Below are positions 1-11,249 of a stretch of 64,000 nucleotides of DNA, piece after piece. The DNA comes from Anagrus nilaparvatae (Eukaryota; Arthropoda; Insecta; Hymenoptera; Mymaridae): contig JAKSXM010000040.1 of NCBI GenBank assembly GCA_022575985.1, forward strand, positions 13,162,001 to 13,226,000, read 5' to 3'. The position numbers were made by a program, and so were the translations under genes. The first letter of the stretch is position 1. Every line of letters begins with the position of its first letter. The notes below the pieces were generated by a model that ran no database searches, had not been told where the DNA came from, and saw nothing but the letters and a program-made list of their open reading frames with translations.

Positions 1-47
1 CATCACCTTACCAATGGTATTTAACATACACAAAGGTCTGTAAGATG
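1..47 (-). mobile_element. R1-clade LINE reverse-transcriptase scrap (family 1)
   Basis: Read on the minus strand this encodes YRPLCMLNTIGKVM, the start of the reverse-transcriptase domain that also appears in LINE copies A (near 22830) and B (near 27145) of this window. It continues off the left edge. The match stops at about position 47, where the end of the gag element begins, so this is a junction between two retroelements. Confidence 0.75.
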
Positions 48-60
48 GATGGTTTTTATT

Positions 61-1260
61 TTAAAAACGATTATTAAGATCTAATTTGTTATTAAAATTA
101 TTATTATTTCTGTAATTTCTATTTCTTCTGTAATCATTTCTATAATTATTGTTAAAATTGTTAGACCTTTTGAAATTTCTATTAAAATTATGCATTGAGT
201 TATTGTAATAAGGATTTTGATTTTGTTGTACAATATCAGACATTGAATTTATCATTGGATTTATATGGGAATTGGTCCAGAATGGAAAAGGAAAATATGG
301 ATTAAATTGATTAAATTTAAATTGTTCTTGAGGTCTATCCGTTTGCAATATATCACTTTCTATTGATACTTCCCCTGATTCTACTGCTTTAAAAAATTTT
401 GGACACGATTTTAATTCATGAGGGCATTTACAATAAGGACACTCTGCTTTTACTGTACATGTAACATTTATTTTTGCCGCTAACGGGACCAATAATGCCC
501 ATAATTTGTTTAAATCTACCGATGAATCATTTGATGCGTCAGATTCATGCTCTTCAAAATAATTTGAATCTCTTTGAGGTATTGAAGATTGTGTATTTGC
601 ATAATATATATTTGATTTTGTAGAGCAATTTTCATGTCTTTCCAAAACTTTAGACCTTCCCTCAAGGTTTACTGCTATATTTGCTGCTTCTCGTAAACTT
701 TCTGGTTTTTTAGCTGATGCTCTGTACTCTGGAGGGGTTTTAAGGCCATATAAAAAACATTCTAATGACTCAAGCTTTGTTCTTTTCTTTTGATACTCTC
801 TTTCTTCTACAGTAATACTTACTGATGAATCATAAAGTGAGTGTAATCTTTGTACCAAATTTGGAACTCGTAATCGTAATACATAGTTGCATACTGGTTC
901 ATCAAAATCTTGTTCTACGCGACGCAATTCTAATCGAATTGTGTCTGCATCTTGTATTCTCCCAAAGGTTAATTTTAAGTCTTGCAGTAACTGTTCTACC
1001 GAATCATATGCTGGAGCAATACCCCCATATAGTTTTTCCCCAATAGTATTCAAAATCCATTTCTCGCTTTGCTTTCCATACGTAGTTAATATATCCCTAA
1101 TAACTTTTTCAAACGCTTTAAGTGTTTCAGGGCGTCCATCATAGCTAGGAATCGTAGTCAACGCCGCATTTAATGGAATATTACCTATACCTAATGTAGA
1201 TTCTTCTAAATAATAAATAGACCTATCAATTAACGTTGATTTCTGTTGATCATTATCCAT
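61..1260 (-). CDS. gag: LTR-retrotransposon Gag polyprotein
   Basis: A 399-residue Gag-like protein on the minus strand. The N-terminal half looks like the capsid region of Gypsy-group Gag proteins (a segment around IPSYDGRPETLKAFEKVIRD followed by helical Gag sequence). Near residues 275-290 there is a zinc knuckle, CPYCKCPHELKSC, spaced CX2CX3HX4C, encoded at 403-441. The last 90 residues are an Asn/Arg/Tyr-rich basic tail suited to nucleic-acid binding. The ATG at 1260 may be internal: the same frame stays open upstream to about 1480. No protease, reverse transcriptase or LTR is visible; the 3' side runs straight into LINE sequence at position 47. Group assignment is inferred from Gag alone. 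Confidence 0.7.
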   Translation of the reverse strand: MDNDQQKSTLIDRSIYYLEESTLGIGNIPLNAALTTIPSYDGRPETLKAFEKVIRDILTTYGKQSEKWILNTIGEKLYGGIAPAYDSVEQLLQDLKLTFGRIQDADTIRLELRRVEQDFDEPVCNYVLRLRVPNLVQRLHSLYDSSVSITVEEREYQKKRTKLESLECFLYGLKTPPEYRASAKKPESLREAANIAVNLEGRSKVLERHENCSTKSNIYYANTQSSIPQRDSNYFEEHESDASNDSSVDLNKLWALLVPLAAKINVTCTVKAECPYCKCPHELKSCPKFFKAVESGEVSIESDILQTDRPQEQFKFNQFNPYFPFPFWTNSHINPMINSMSDIVQQNQNPYYNNSMHNFNRNFKRSNNFNNNYRNDYRRNRNYRNNNNFNNKLDLNNRF

Positions 1261-1559
1261 TTGTAATAAGTAATTTGGATTTGGATTTTTAAATTTAACT
1301 TTATTTTTTCCCTTAACTGTGTTTAATATAGGACTTCTAATAAATCCTCTACCTCGACCTATTGTATTATTTTCTACTGATTTTGAAACACTTGGACCTG
1401 TACTATAATTATCTGCTTTATCAACTTCTAATGTAACTGATTCTTTATTTTGTTTATTTTCTGTTGCAGTGATATATTTGTTCTATAAATTTTACCGAAT
1501 TTCGAAGATAAACTTTTATCTTCAGCGTCTGAAAAATCGGGATCCCGATACTCATACAT
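1261..1559 (-). pseudogene. frameshifted 5' extension of the gag gene
   Basis: Upstream of the Gag ATG the same frame encodes a basic stretch ending KNPNPNYLLQ and is open back to a TAG near 1485. A second frame starts with ATG at 1559 (MYEYRDPDFSDAEDKS...) and meets the first near 1480-1490 with a one-base mismatch of frame. The simplest reading is a longer Gag whose N-terminus has been cut off by one indel. A small intron is not excluded, although no convincing GT-AG pair is present. Confidence 0.45.
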
Positions 1560-3029
1560 CTTATAAATTTATTTATGAATGTATTTAATTTCTTTTTTAA
1601 AAATTATTTCATAATATACTACATATTTGTACAATAACCTGTCTATTTTCTTGATAATAATTGCTACTTATTTATACATTTAAAAAAAAATTTTTAATGT
1701 TTTTAATAACTCTTTTCATTAGTACTTCAATAATATTTCTTAGCATATAACAATTATTTTTATTTTATCTTACTAAATAAATTAAAAAAAAAAAAAAAAA
1801 ATCATTTCTAAAAACTAATTTCAAATATTTTTAAGTTTAAGAACTTCATCACTAATTTCAAATCCTTATTTAAAAAAAATTTAATTCAACGCCGAAATCG
1901 AGTATTGTCTTAAATGTCATGCGAAAAAAAATATAATATGTAAAATATACTTAGCTTACTTCTATTATTGATCTCTTTTACTAAGCATCTTCCACGAAAT
2001 CAAACATATTAAATATAATATTACAAAAACATATTAACATTCTTCCCATACTACGCCTACGCAACACCAATACCATAGCCCAGATTTTTATAAAAATTTT
2101 ATTTTTAAATAATAACCGAGTTATTATTTAAAGTTAGAATACCCTAAAACTGGAATTTTTGGAAAATTTTTTAAAAAATCTTAAAATGATGATCACCTGC
2201 TTATATTTCGGTGAAAAATAAAAATTTTTTTTTTAAAATCAGCTCATTTTTCCCTGGCTATTCGAAGAAGAAAAATTTTTTGGTTGACCCCTTAACCACT
2301 TATTAGTCAAAATTTGTCAAATTATTACACATTTTCAGAGTCTTATGTTTACGAACAGAAGCCAATACCATCGCCCAAATTTTTAGAGATTTTTTTTAAA
2401 TATTAAAAGAAGCTTCCATGAAATTTTCAGCCCTTAAAGTGCTCAGAGAAAAATTTTGCAGACGATTAAAGCTGTTATAAAATCGATATTTTCGGAAACA
2501 GCAAAGATTCAATTGCTTATATCTCCGGTCCCTGATGAGTTTTTTTAACGTTTAAGGTCTCATTTGAAAGGTCTTTGCTAGACGCTCGTAACGAAACCAA
2601 CTGGAAGTCTTAAGCTAATGATGCTGAGTAACAATATAAGTTTAAAAATCAGCATTTTTCGATAAAATGAATCTTACGTTAATGCCAGTAAAAATCAACT
2701 CCTTGAAAATTTTGAAAATTTTTTTGGTAAAAGTTAAAAGTTCAAGGAAAAAAATGAGACCAGCCGGATGTTTTTTGGACTAATCCTTGAAGCCCAGTAA
2801 ATTTTTGAAAATTGGCTGAAAACAGCTATTTTTGGACCTTTTAGAGCTTGTAACCCGTCCTGCAAAATGGATGAAATTTTTGGCTGGCTTAGTTTTTTAT
2901 TACCTCAAACTACCCCTGAAATTTGAGCCCGATCGGAGTCATGGGTGCGCACACTTTTGTATGGAAAGTAATAAATATGCCCATATATATATTTTGTAGT
3001 TCTTTCAATAAAAATAAATGTAACCTGAT
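1560..3029. other. AT-rich non-coding stretch with dispersed-repeat character
   Basis: No credible gene. A phrase reading roughly CCAATACCATnGCCCA occurs twice in the same orientation (near 2068 and 2369), each followed by A/T runs, which suggests a duplicated unit of an old non-coding transposon. The part from 2380 to 2990 is less AT-rich than the rest and reads like the body of a dispersed repeat, but no terminal repeats were found. Confidence 0.4.
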
Positions 3030-3339
3030 TTTTTTTTGCACACTGGCAGAGAGGTGAGAATGCGTTACGCACCAACAGAACCCAGTGTTCTGAACAGTGT
3101 CATACTTTATGATGGCAAGGCATTCTGCAAATTATGCATTGCCCCATGTTTACCGAATAAACTCACTCCTCATCATACCTTATACAAGTCAGCCCGGAAC
3201 CGTTTATCATATTACATCGGTTTGACTTAAGGCCATATATCTTCTTTGATTGAAGATCCTTCCATCCATTTATCCTTTCATCCTGGAGATCCTTTCTTTC
3301 TCCTTGTTATTTCACCGTGTCGTCAACTAGATAAATTCG

Positions 3340-3412
3340 TAAATTTATAAATAAATAAATATATAAATAAATAAATAAATAAATAAATAAGTATATAAAT
3401 AAATAAATAAAT
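3340..3412. repeat. (TAAA)n microsatellite inside the LINE 3' region
   Basis: A run of TAAA/TAAATA units. The same tract lies at the same place in the second family-2 copy (about 7910-7950), so it belongs to the element, not to the target site. Confidence 0.8.
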
Positions 3413-3500
3413 AGATATCCTTGTACGTCCAACATCATCCCCTCTTTGGTGCCGCGTGCAAGACCCGTCCATCTCGGTCGCTCCTACCCACATCTCCTAG

Positions 3501-4261
3501 TTAGGGTGTCGTCAATAGCTTTTTCGTTCGCAGAATAACCTCCACGAACCTTGCGACAGCACTCCATCCTTCTTCATTTTGAAGCATTCTTTCAATGACA
3601 TTGTCAGGCGCAATGTCGCCTATTTCCGCCTCCAATTCCCTCCATTTGATCACCCACCGATCGCAACGAAAGAACGTGTGATACGCATCATCGCGTTCGC
3701 CGGGACAGAACACACATTCGGAGCTTCCAATTTTGCCCATCCTGAAGAGATAGGACTAAAAAGCCCGTGTCCACTGAGAAACTGGGTCAAGAAGTAATTC
3801 ACTTTCGCATGTCCTCTCTGGTTCCATGGAGCGACATCTTTTATGAGACGCCTAGTCCATGCGCTGTCTGTGCGATCCTTCCAGAGCGTCTGCTACTCCA
3901 GCATCAGATCCCTCCTAACTTCAGCTTTGATACGGTCGACGTCGCCTTCATTTTTTCTATCGTAAATAAGTTTACACTCTTTGACGAGGAGACTAATTGG
4001 GATAATGCCTGCGACCACAAGGACTGCCGCTTCCGAGGCAGTCCTGTACGCGCAAGAAACCCTAAGAGCACCTTGCCTCTGAACTCTTGTTATACCTTTC
4101 GCATACATATCCTTGTCTGACACCTTCCCCCAAATTTCTGCTCCATACAATTGGATGGAGTGAGTTACAGACATTAGTAGCTTGATTATCAGCCTGCTCA
4201 GGGCTTGCGTCGTGGTACCAGCCTTCTTGATCCTTTGAGAGATGTGCTCCCAATAAGTCAA
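3501..4261 (-). pseudogene. LINE family 2 ORF2, C-terminal part
   Basis: Two minus-strand frames cover the end of ORF2. The segment at 3893-4261 contains the post-catalytic helical region (LLMSVTHSIQLYGAEIWG and RVQRQGALRVSCAYRT), a signature of R1-type ORF2 proteins. The segment at 3501-3740 carries the terminal zinc motif CVFCPGERDDAYHTFFRC, pattern CX2C...HX4C, which matches ECLHCPGVDDTVEHTFFEC in copy B. A frameshift separates the two. Confidence 0.75.
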
Positions 4262-4332
4262 CTTCGTGTCCAGAGTTATCCCTAGATATTTAATGAACCT
4301 TTTCGACTCTATGACAGTATCCTCTTCGATTC

Positions 4333-5207
4333 TTATCGAAATGACAGTTTGAATTTGCTTCCCCGTAACATTACGATCTCTGTCTTAGCAGCTGCAAGAC
4401 TTAATCCATGCTCTTCCACCCATATGTTTTTATTTACCATGCAAATGCTCAAGCTGTTCTGAGCCTGTTGTACGTTACTTGCTACGATTACGAGAGCAAT
4501 ATCATCCGCATATCCTATCATAAAGCAGCCATCTGCTAGTTCCAGCCTCAGGATACCATCATAAGAAATCTTCCATAAGTCAGGTCCCAGTACCGAACCC
4601 TGAGCCGCGCCAGCTGTCACTTTTCTACTCCTTTAGTCGGTCACTTAGGTTGCTATTCATTACCCGCATCAAATATTTGGGTACTGCGAAGTCACTCAGT
4701 CTTTGCAAGAAGTCTGTCCATTTTGCCGAGTTAAATGCATTCTTGACAACAAGGGTGACAAAAAGAGTAATTTTACGAGAGTAATGATTATCCGTTTGGG
4801 CCTTTGCTATCACGACGACGGCCTCCTTCACTGCCCCAATGGTGGACCGCCCCCGTCTAAAGCCATATTGTCGAGGAGATAAGTCTCCTGCTGCTTCTAC
4901 AGCGTTTAAGATACTTTTCGAAACTTTTTCCCGCTGTATCCAAAAGTCCCAGTGGTCACCAGTAGGATGGGAGTGTAGCATCCCCCTTTTCTTTGCTGAT
5001 AAGTACCAGTATTGCCTTTTTCCATCGCCTGCTAAAGACTCCTGTTCGGATGCATGTGTTGTACATATTTAGCATCAATGATGGACACTCGTGTGCAGCT
5101 AATCTTATAATCTCGGCTGGTATACCGTCTGCGCCCTTTCTTATTTCTAAGGGAGTCCACGGCAGTGAACAGCTCTTCTTACGTAAAATCCGGGATATCC
5201 TCCACAT
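4333..5207 (-). pseudogene. LINE family 2 reverse transcriptase
   Basis: Overlapping minus-strand frames give the RT fingers and palm: GADGIPAEIIRLAAHECPSL (5100-5140), SPRQYGFRRGRSTIGAVKEA (about 4830-4890), KNAFNSAKWTDFLQRL, then AAQGSVLGPDLWKISYDGIL and the catalytic box MIGYADDIALVI near 4515. The YADD box is intact here, unlike in copies B and C of family 1. At least two frameshifts break the reading, so no active enzyme could be made. Confidence 0.8.
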
Positions 5208-6241
5208 TGGTGTTATCCTCTTGGTCCACTCTTGTCAGGTGCGTCGGAAATAGGGCATCAACGTCTGTTTTTGCCTCCTCTTCGTCCATTAGCGAGCTGG
5301 CCGCGAAGCCCCTCAGCTTCTTCGTAACTATCTTGAAGCCAAGTCCCCAGGGGTCGTTGTCAACTTCAATACATAGCGTCCTTTCACAGCGAATTTTGCT
5401 GTCGTTGATCATCTGCTTTAGGGATCGCTTAACTTCTTTGTGAACGTTCATGAGTTCCCTGCTTCTCCGCAGGACTTTTCTCTAGTCGCTTCTCTTCGCG
5501 TCTTGTGGCTTTGTCTGCGGAGCTCCGCAATTTCTGGGTTCCACCAGTACATAGGTGGGTTCTTTCCATTGATCTTTTTCGAGGCATGGCAGCATTACAG
5601 GCTTTCTTAAACAGCGTCATTACTTCGGATGCTAGTTTCTCCGCGTCTTCCTTACTTCCTACTCTGCGGGATTCGCTAGAATTGCCCCTTGTCCCATCGA
5701 TAAAACTTGTATAAATCTTTCTTTATTCAGCTTATTGAGGTTCCAACCTCTTGGTTTCGGCCTATATGCCTCACCAGGGGGCTGTCACTCGTGCTGGATT
5801 TCAAACGAATAATACTAATGCTCGCTTGCTGTAAAATCTTCCATGACGTGCCAGTTATTCACTCTTGTGCTCAGGCCTTCAGATGCGAAAGACACGTCAA
5901 TTATCGTCTCGTTATAGCCGGCCCTTCTGAAGGTAGTGGTGTTTCGTATAATACTCCTGTCTAGGTCCGGTTGGCGTATGGTAGCAGCTCATGTAAATTA
6001 TAGTTTTACTTCTAACCCACACAAAGCCCCTACCTCTTCCTGATGCTTCTACGGTTACTTTTTCTTGATTAGCGATCCAAATAGCTGCTGTTCCGAGTTC
6101 ATCGCCGAACCAGGTAGCTGGATTTGGGTTAGCCCCTGGGTACTGCTCGCTGATGATCCAAAGGTCTTGATCTCCCTCTGAATTTGATACATAAGCTGGT
6201 TTGCTGTCCAGCTTCTGTGCATGTTTTCTTGGGCATTTCAT
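5179..6241 (-). pseudogene. LINE family 2 ORF2, endonuclease and linker
   Basis: The frame at 5912-6241 contains DLWIISEQYPGANPNPATW and GRGRGFVWVRSKTIIYMSCY, matching the endonuclease portion of family 1 (ILLLSEQSYNMNHKYWLSD and ITYISCYLSPND). The downstream active-site GDFNA block is not recoverable in one frame. 5179-5451 carries the pre-RT linker (NDPWGLGFKIVTKKLRGFAA) equivalent to KDPWGLGYKVVMGKLNRGSD in copy B. Confidence 0.7.
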
Positions 6242-6560
6242 TTGTTGATCATTTTCTGATCGCTTTTTGGAACTCAGAGCAATTCCTGTAACCTGGAAAG
6301 TGTTTGAGCTCTTTTTCCTTTAATTTGGGAGCTTTGCACAGTAAGCATTGCAGCTTCCCTGTACATTCGACTACCTTGTGGTTTCCCATCTCACATTTAA
6401 AGCATAGTTTAATTCAAGCGGGTCCTTTGAAATTACCTGCTATGTGGCCATACGCTTAACATCTGAAGCATCTACGATTTCACAGTCCATGTCCTGTGTA
6501 GAAGGATCTTGGATATTCTTATCCTTTTGATTCACCCTTTTGTTTTTTTCAGACATTTTC
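6241..6560 (-). pseudogene. LINE family 2 ORF1, zinc-knuckle end
   Basis: In minus-strand frames interrupted by stops one reads FKCEMGNHKVVECTGKLQCL and LLCKAPKLKEKELKHFPGYR, i.e. CCHC knuckles followed by the CX2C...H motif found at the end of ORF1 in copies A and B. The element is 5'-truncated at about 6560. Confidence 0.6.
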
Positions 6561-6564
6561 ATTT

Positions 6565-7682
6565 CATTAAGAATTTATCACTCCATGTGCAACGGCTTCC
6601 TTCGACCCCTCACATTCTGAGCAGCTGCCATGCAGACTGGTTGCATCACAGAGGATATAGCTGACTGCATGTACTTGCACTACCTTGCTCCTCCCATTCC
6701 TCCACGAATAAAAGCATAATTCTCTTCGGAAATTTAGAGTCCTCCAGCAGCTTGGGTACATACCGGCAACATCGCCAAGCCGTTAATGATGGGCTCCAGC
6801 TGCAGAGAACCCCACCTCCCGTCTTGCATCAGCAGAGGCCAAAGATGGTTCAGGTTGCTCGGCACGCAACCAGACAGCTCGTTTCCCCATCCAGGATCAT
6901 CTTTTGGCACTCACGGGTCACGCCACACGGCATACTGTCAATACTGTGCATGCGTGCAGACACACACATTACAAATATGTATGGAAATACAAATGCCCAG
7001 CATGGGCAGACACACGGCGGAGGATTTTAGAATTTCCTCAAACACAGCTAGAGTCCCTTGGGTTTGCCACGCCCATCCAGAAAGGCCAAAGACTTCCTGG
7101 CCCCGAGGTTTACCTTCACACATTATCAAACCAGAAAATAATAACCTCCAGTCATAGTTTAGCGGAGCCCGCAACTAACCTTTAATCGGCTGCGTCGCTG
7201 TGCTCAAGGTGGAAATCTCCCATGCTAAGAGCTATATACATAAGGCCTAAGGCAACCTCGCATTAAATTTGGAGAATACCTTGGAGCCCCTTTTGGTGTG
7301 CCGATTCCTCAGAGATACTTATGGATAGCGAGCTGCAGCACGTTCATTAAGGATGCACAAAGGAAAAGCAAGACATAGACTCAGTTTATAGGGCAGCCTC
7401 GGTTATTCCAGAGAGCTAGGAGCTATCTGCGCTATAATCAATGAAAGTGCATTGGGTCAGCAATTTGCGTATCCCATAGAGAAAACTAAGGCATAGGACC
7501 CGTTTATAGGGCAGCCTCAGTTGTTCCAGAAAGCTATGTCCAGTATCTCTGATTCTAGTTCAACCTGGATAAGGCTGCCTGAACTACCTTCCTCCTTCCT
7601 CAGCCTTATGAGGCTCCGGGCTTAGGACCGGCATAGCGGAGTTAAATATAACCTAATAATAATAATAATAATCATAATAATA
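6565..7682 (+). mobile_element. 3' end of a plus-strand retroelement with (TAA)n tail
   Basis: Non-coding sequence of higher GC than the region around it. It finishes in TATAACC followed by an interrupted (TAA)n at about 7655-7682, a tail style known from I/R1-type LINEs. Inside it a block of about 55 bp, beginning near 7372 (GTTTATAGGGCAGCCTC), recurs near 7496, so there is an imperfect direct repeat of about 120-bp period. The 6570-6900 part has no recognisable coding content and may belong to something else. Confidence 0.4.
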
Positions 7683-7687
7683 ATTTT

Positions 7688-7907
7688 TTTTTTGCATACG
7701 TCAGAGAGGTGAGAACGCGTTACGCGCTAACAGAACCTGGTGTTCTGAACAGTGTCGGACTCCATGATGGCAAAGATTCTGCAAAGAATGCCTTGCCCCG
7801 TGTTTAACGACTAAACTCACCCCTCATCATACCTTATACAAGTCATCCCGAAACCGCTTATCACATTACATCGGGTTGACTTAAATAGATAAATAATCTA
7901 TAATCTA

Positions 7908-7938
<31 letters not shown>

Positions 7939-8281
7939 AAAAATAAATATCCTTTTGCTTCCTCCATTGTACCCCCTTTGATGCCGCGTGCAGAATCCAC
8001 CTATCTCGACCGCTCCTGCGTCTGGCTTCTTGTTAGGGTGTCGTCCGTAGCTTTTTTGTTTGCAGAATTTCCTTCACAAACTTTGTCTTAGTGGTCCAAG
8101 AATCCTCGATTTGGATCTTTTTTGTTACAATATTGTCAGAAGTGATTTCGCCTACTATTGTTTCAAGTGCCAACTTTTTGGTCGCCCAGCGATTGCATTT
8201 GAAAAACGTGTGTTACGCATTATCGCGTTAACCGGGACAAAACACACCTTCGGGGCTTTCAGCCTTACCCATCCTAAAGAG
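7688..8281 (-). mobile_element. R1-clade LINE, family 2, copy 2 (3' fragment)
   Basis: Nearly parallel to 3030-3750: the T-run (poly(A) on the minus strand), the block around GAGAGGTGAGAACGCGTTAC, the (TAAA)n tract, then the C-terminal ORF2 region. It is 5'-truncated at about 8281, where it meets plus-strand LINE family 1 sequence with no spacer. Confidence 0.75.
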
Positions 8282-8480
8282 ATATCTATCCCAGACATAA
8301 CCTTTGCAACAGAAGGTGCGTCTCGGAGAATCAGGAAATGGACTGTGATGGATGGCTACAATTGCAATAATCACCATTATATCGCTTTCCGGATGCTTGA
8401 GGGAACCTCACAACGACTTCCGTACAGAAGGCGTCCCTTGGGTTTAAATGTTCCAAAGATGGACGAGAACAAATTTAAAG
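8282..8480 (+). pseudogene. R1-clade LINE family 1 endonuclease scrap
   Basis: Plus-strand frame reading IPDITFATEGASRRIRKW, HHYIAFRMLEGTSQRLPYRR and RPLGLNVPKMDENKFKE, which aligns with copy A at about 21882-22070 (IPDITFSTEAASGKIGDW, HHYIAFRVLEGASQRPPYRR). It fades out near 8480; what follows to 8700 is not recognised. Confidence 0.8.
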
Positions 8481-9059
8481 AAACCCATGCGGGTAAAGGT
8501 ATGGAGACTGTTAAATACGATTTTAATGCTTAAAAAGGTTACTACGGTAAACTTGTGGAGACCATAATTGATATGGATTATCATTTCGACCATGTTCAGA
8601 AGAACGCGGGCATGGTTGTAAAAAACGGAGTTTGGAAGTTTGCCAGCGTAATAGAACAGCTGGTATTAATTAAGGAATGATAAGCTTAGGCAGTCATGTC
8701 TTGAATCAGATAAAATTTAAACTTAAGATGAAAGTTAATACCAAGTCGAAGATGAACTGATTGAATTTTGGTCTAAATCGGATATATATACTCTCTGAAT
8801 TATGGCCGATTTACAGTAATAACAGCGCTAAAAACAAATATATCAAATATAAAATATAAGATAAGATAAGATAAGATATAATTTGATATAATAAGATAAT
8901 CACGTAAGGTAATAAGATCTGTCCTACGTATAAAACCATTTAAGTTCTTTAAAAAACATATTAATCTTTAATTTTATTTTATTTAAAATCGTGCGTAAAG
9001 TTGATCTTAAGTTACAAATGATTTAAGTGTAAAATCAAGTTAAAATCTAAATATATGAG
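8481..9059. other. unassigned AT-rich stretch with (GATAA)n
   Basis: No gene recognised. An AAGATAAGATAAGATAAG run at about 8858-8878 is a short simple repeat. Confidence 0.5.
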
Positions 9060-10015
9060 CTCAGTGTGCAAAATTATTTCCAAGAACCCTATCCATAAAT
9101 ACTGTAAAATAGGCCCATCTGCCAAATTCGTGACAAGTGGTTCCGCTACTCTCACTAAAGCTATTAATTATGCAATAAAATTGGAAGTTCTTGATGAAAC
9201 AGTTAGATATTAAGATAAAATAAGCACTGATAGAGCAGAAAGATCACTAGTAAGTAACAGAAATGACAATTATGACTCAGAATTATCGGATTACGAAATT
9301 AGAGAATATACGGTCAGAGCAACATAATCTACCAGAATACCGGGTATCATACCATGTACTATATGTAAGTCTACAATACATGATGCAAGAAAATGTTATC
9401 TTTTACCTTAAGTCGTCGAGGCATTACAAATTATTTCCAACGACCCAAATTTCAAATTGAGTTCACTCAACTCCAGAAATGATTTTAATAATCCATATTT
9501 CCAAGCGAAATATTTAGACAGAGGTCCAGATTTTTCAGACAGTGACAGTTATAATAGACGAAATAACTAAAATTCTTATAATGACTCTATCAGATTTAAT
9601 AATTTTATACGATATAAACCTAACCGTGATCTTTTTCGACAAAACGATAATAGAAACTATAGACCCAGAGTTAATACAAAATTTATGCGCATTAATTACG
9701 ACAATAGAAATAATTATATTTGAAATCACAACGGGCGCAATGATAATTTTAGACCCATAAGATATGAGCAACAAAATTTTAATTATAACAATTATCCGAG
9801 AAATTATTCGCCAAATAGAAACTACCAAGATTTTTCACCAAACAGAAATTATTAGGATATCTCACTGAACAGTAATAACTCAAGTCAATCGATGAATAAA
9901 AACTACAAAGGTCAACCACCTAATAGAAATTACCAATATCAACCATCAAACAGAAATTACCAAAATCAATATGGCAATAATTCATACAGAAATCGTAACT
10001 TCTATATTTTTAGGA
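9060..10015 (+). pseudogene. second LTR-retrotransposon gag, decayed
   Basis: Plus-strand relic read across several frames. Near 9150-9215 it gives TKAINYAIKLEVLDETVRY. Near 9355-9396 it encodes a classical zinc knuckle CTICKSTIHDARKC (CX2CX4HX4C). From about 9480 to 10010 it has an Asn/Tyr/Arg-rich tail with repeats of the type SPNRNYQ. In-frame stops occur at several points. The tail resembles that of the gag at 61-1260, but the knuckle spacing differs (X4 rather than X3), so it is a different element. No pol sequence follows. Confidence 0.6.
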
Positions 10016-11249
10016 AGGAAAATTGCGGAAGTTAGGTTGTAAAATAATTCTACACTCGCGCTTTAAAAGTCAACTGAGTACTTGCATTTAGTTTAAAATA
10101 TGTGTACTAGAGTGGACCTATTTTTGGACTTTGTGGAAAAACTTTGCTCCCCGGGTTTTTTTGTGAAGTTTTAGTCATCAAAAGTTCCCATTTCCAAGGA
10201 TTTTGCTTTAGCCCTGCAAAAACAAGTGCCTGTAACCACATCAATTTTCCAATTTAAATAACATGGGAATTTTGAGTTTTTAGCTATACAAATTTTCACA
10301 AAAGCCAAAAAGCGTTTTAAAATGCTAATTTTTACTGAAAAACATACTTTTATATGTTGTAAAGACATACAAACCTTCCTGTATTCATTCCAAAGGGAAT
10401 TTTGGGGCTAGAAACGCAAATTTACCGAGTCCCAATTTCAGGGTTTTCAAAAAAAGTCAATTTTTATCATTATTTTTGAAAATTAATATCTTAAAAACTA
10501 ATTAAAGAAAAGAGACGAGTAAAAAATTTTTTGAAACTTGAAGCTTGTAAAAAATTATTAAGGCCTTTAAAACTCAATTTCGTCAAAATTTACAATTTTG
10601 GCAGCGATTTAAATAAATTTAAAAATTGGTCATTTCGGGTCAAAAATTACCAGTAGGTTAGTTGACTATAGCGCTAAGAGAAACAGTGATTAAAATATAC
10701 GGCTTACGTCGTTTGAAAGGTGACACTTCACAAGTATTTAAAATAATAAAGATGGTATGTATAAAATGTCTCCTACTTTTACAAGAAATAAGATAAAATT
10801 TTCTTTTTCATTTTATCGATAACCACAACTGCATCAACCTTCAGGATTACTTTAGGTTCAATTCATGGGACTAGAGCTTGAAAAACCAAGTAGCTTAAAA
10901 ACGGGGCTATCACCAGAGCCAAGAAAAAAAGTACTCTGAGTGTCACAGATCTCAGTGAACAATATTTTTAAGACATAGGTACTGAGGTGAAAATAATCAC
11001 TTACAAATGCCTGGAATTTCTTCAAAATACCATGCTTATACAAACCTGCATCCAAGACAGTTGCAAGCAGCACAACAACATAAGGAAACAAATATAACGC
11101 TGCTGTTAAATGTAAGTTATCCGCTGTTACTGCTGAATGGTTGTTAAAATGTTATGAACAAGTAGTGGATAAAACACCATATCTTGTTGACAAAACTATT
11201 GGTTAAAATATTATTTAAAATCAATGTTTAGATAATTTAAATTTAATAA
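10016..11249. other. unassigned stretch with one isolated minus-strand ORF
   Basis: AT-rich, with long A/T-run sequence (10100-10650) of dispersed-repeat character. The only open frame of interest is 10858-11091 minus (77 codons, hydrophobic start FPYVVVLLATVLDAGL), which I do not recognise and which has no supporting context. It could be an exon of a decayed gene like those just downstream. Confidence 0.3.

Larger units (their letters stand above)
3030..6560 (-). mobile_element. R1-clade LINE, family 2, copy 1 (5'-truncated, decayed)
   Basis: A minus-strand non-LTR retrotransposon that reads, from high to low coordinate, ORF1 zinc knuckles, apurinic-type endonuclease, reverse transcriptase, C-terminal cysteine motif, 3' untranslated region and a short poly(A) (seen as T9 at 3031-3039). 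It is clearly richer in GC than its surroundings. Many frameshifts and stops make it inactive. The protein order matches family 1 in this window (copies A-C), but residue identity in the catalytic region is modest, so it is a separate family of the same clade. A second copy of its 3' end lies at 7688-8281. Confidence 0.8.

Noticed and set aside
825..1144. Plus-strand ORFs within the gag gene
   Set aside because: Antisense shadows of the Gag coding sequence.
9535..9828. Ile/Val-rich ORFs on both strands
   Set aside because: Other-frame readings of the Asn/Tyr/Arg-rich gag tail.
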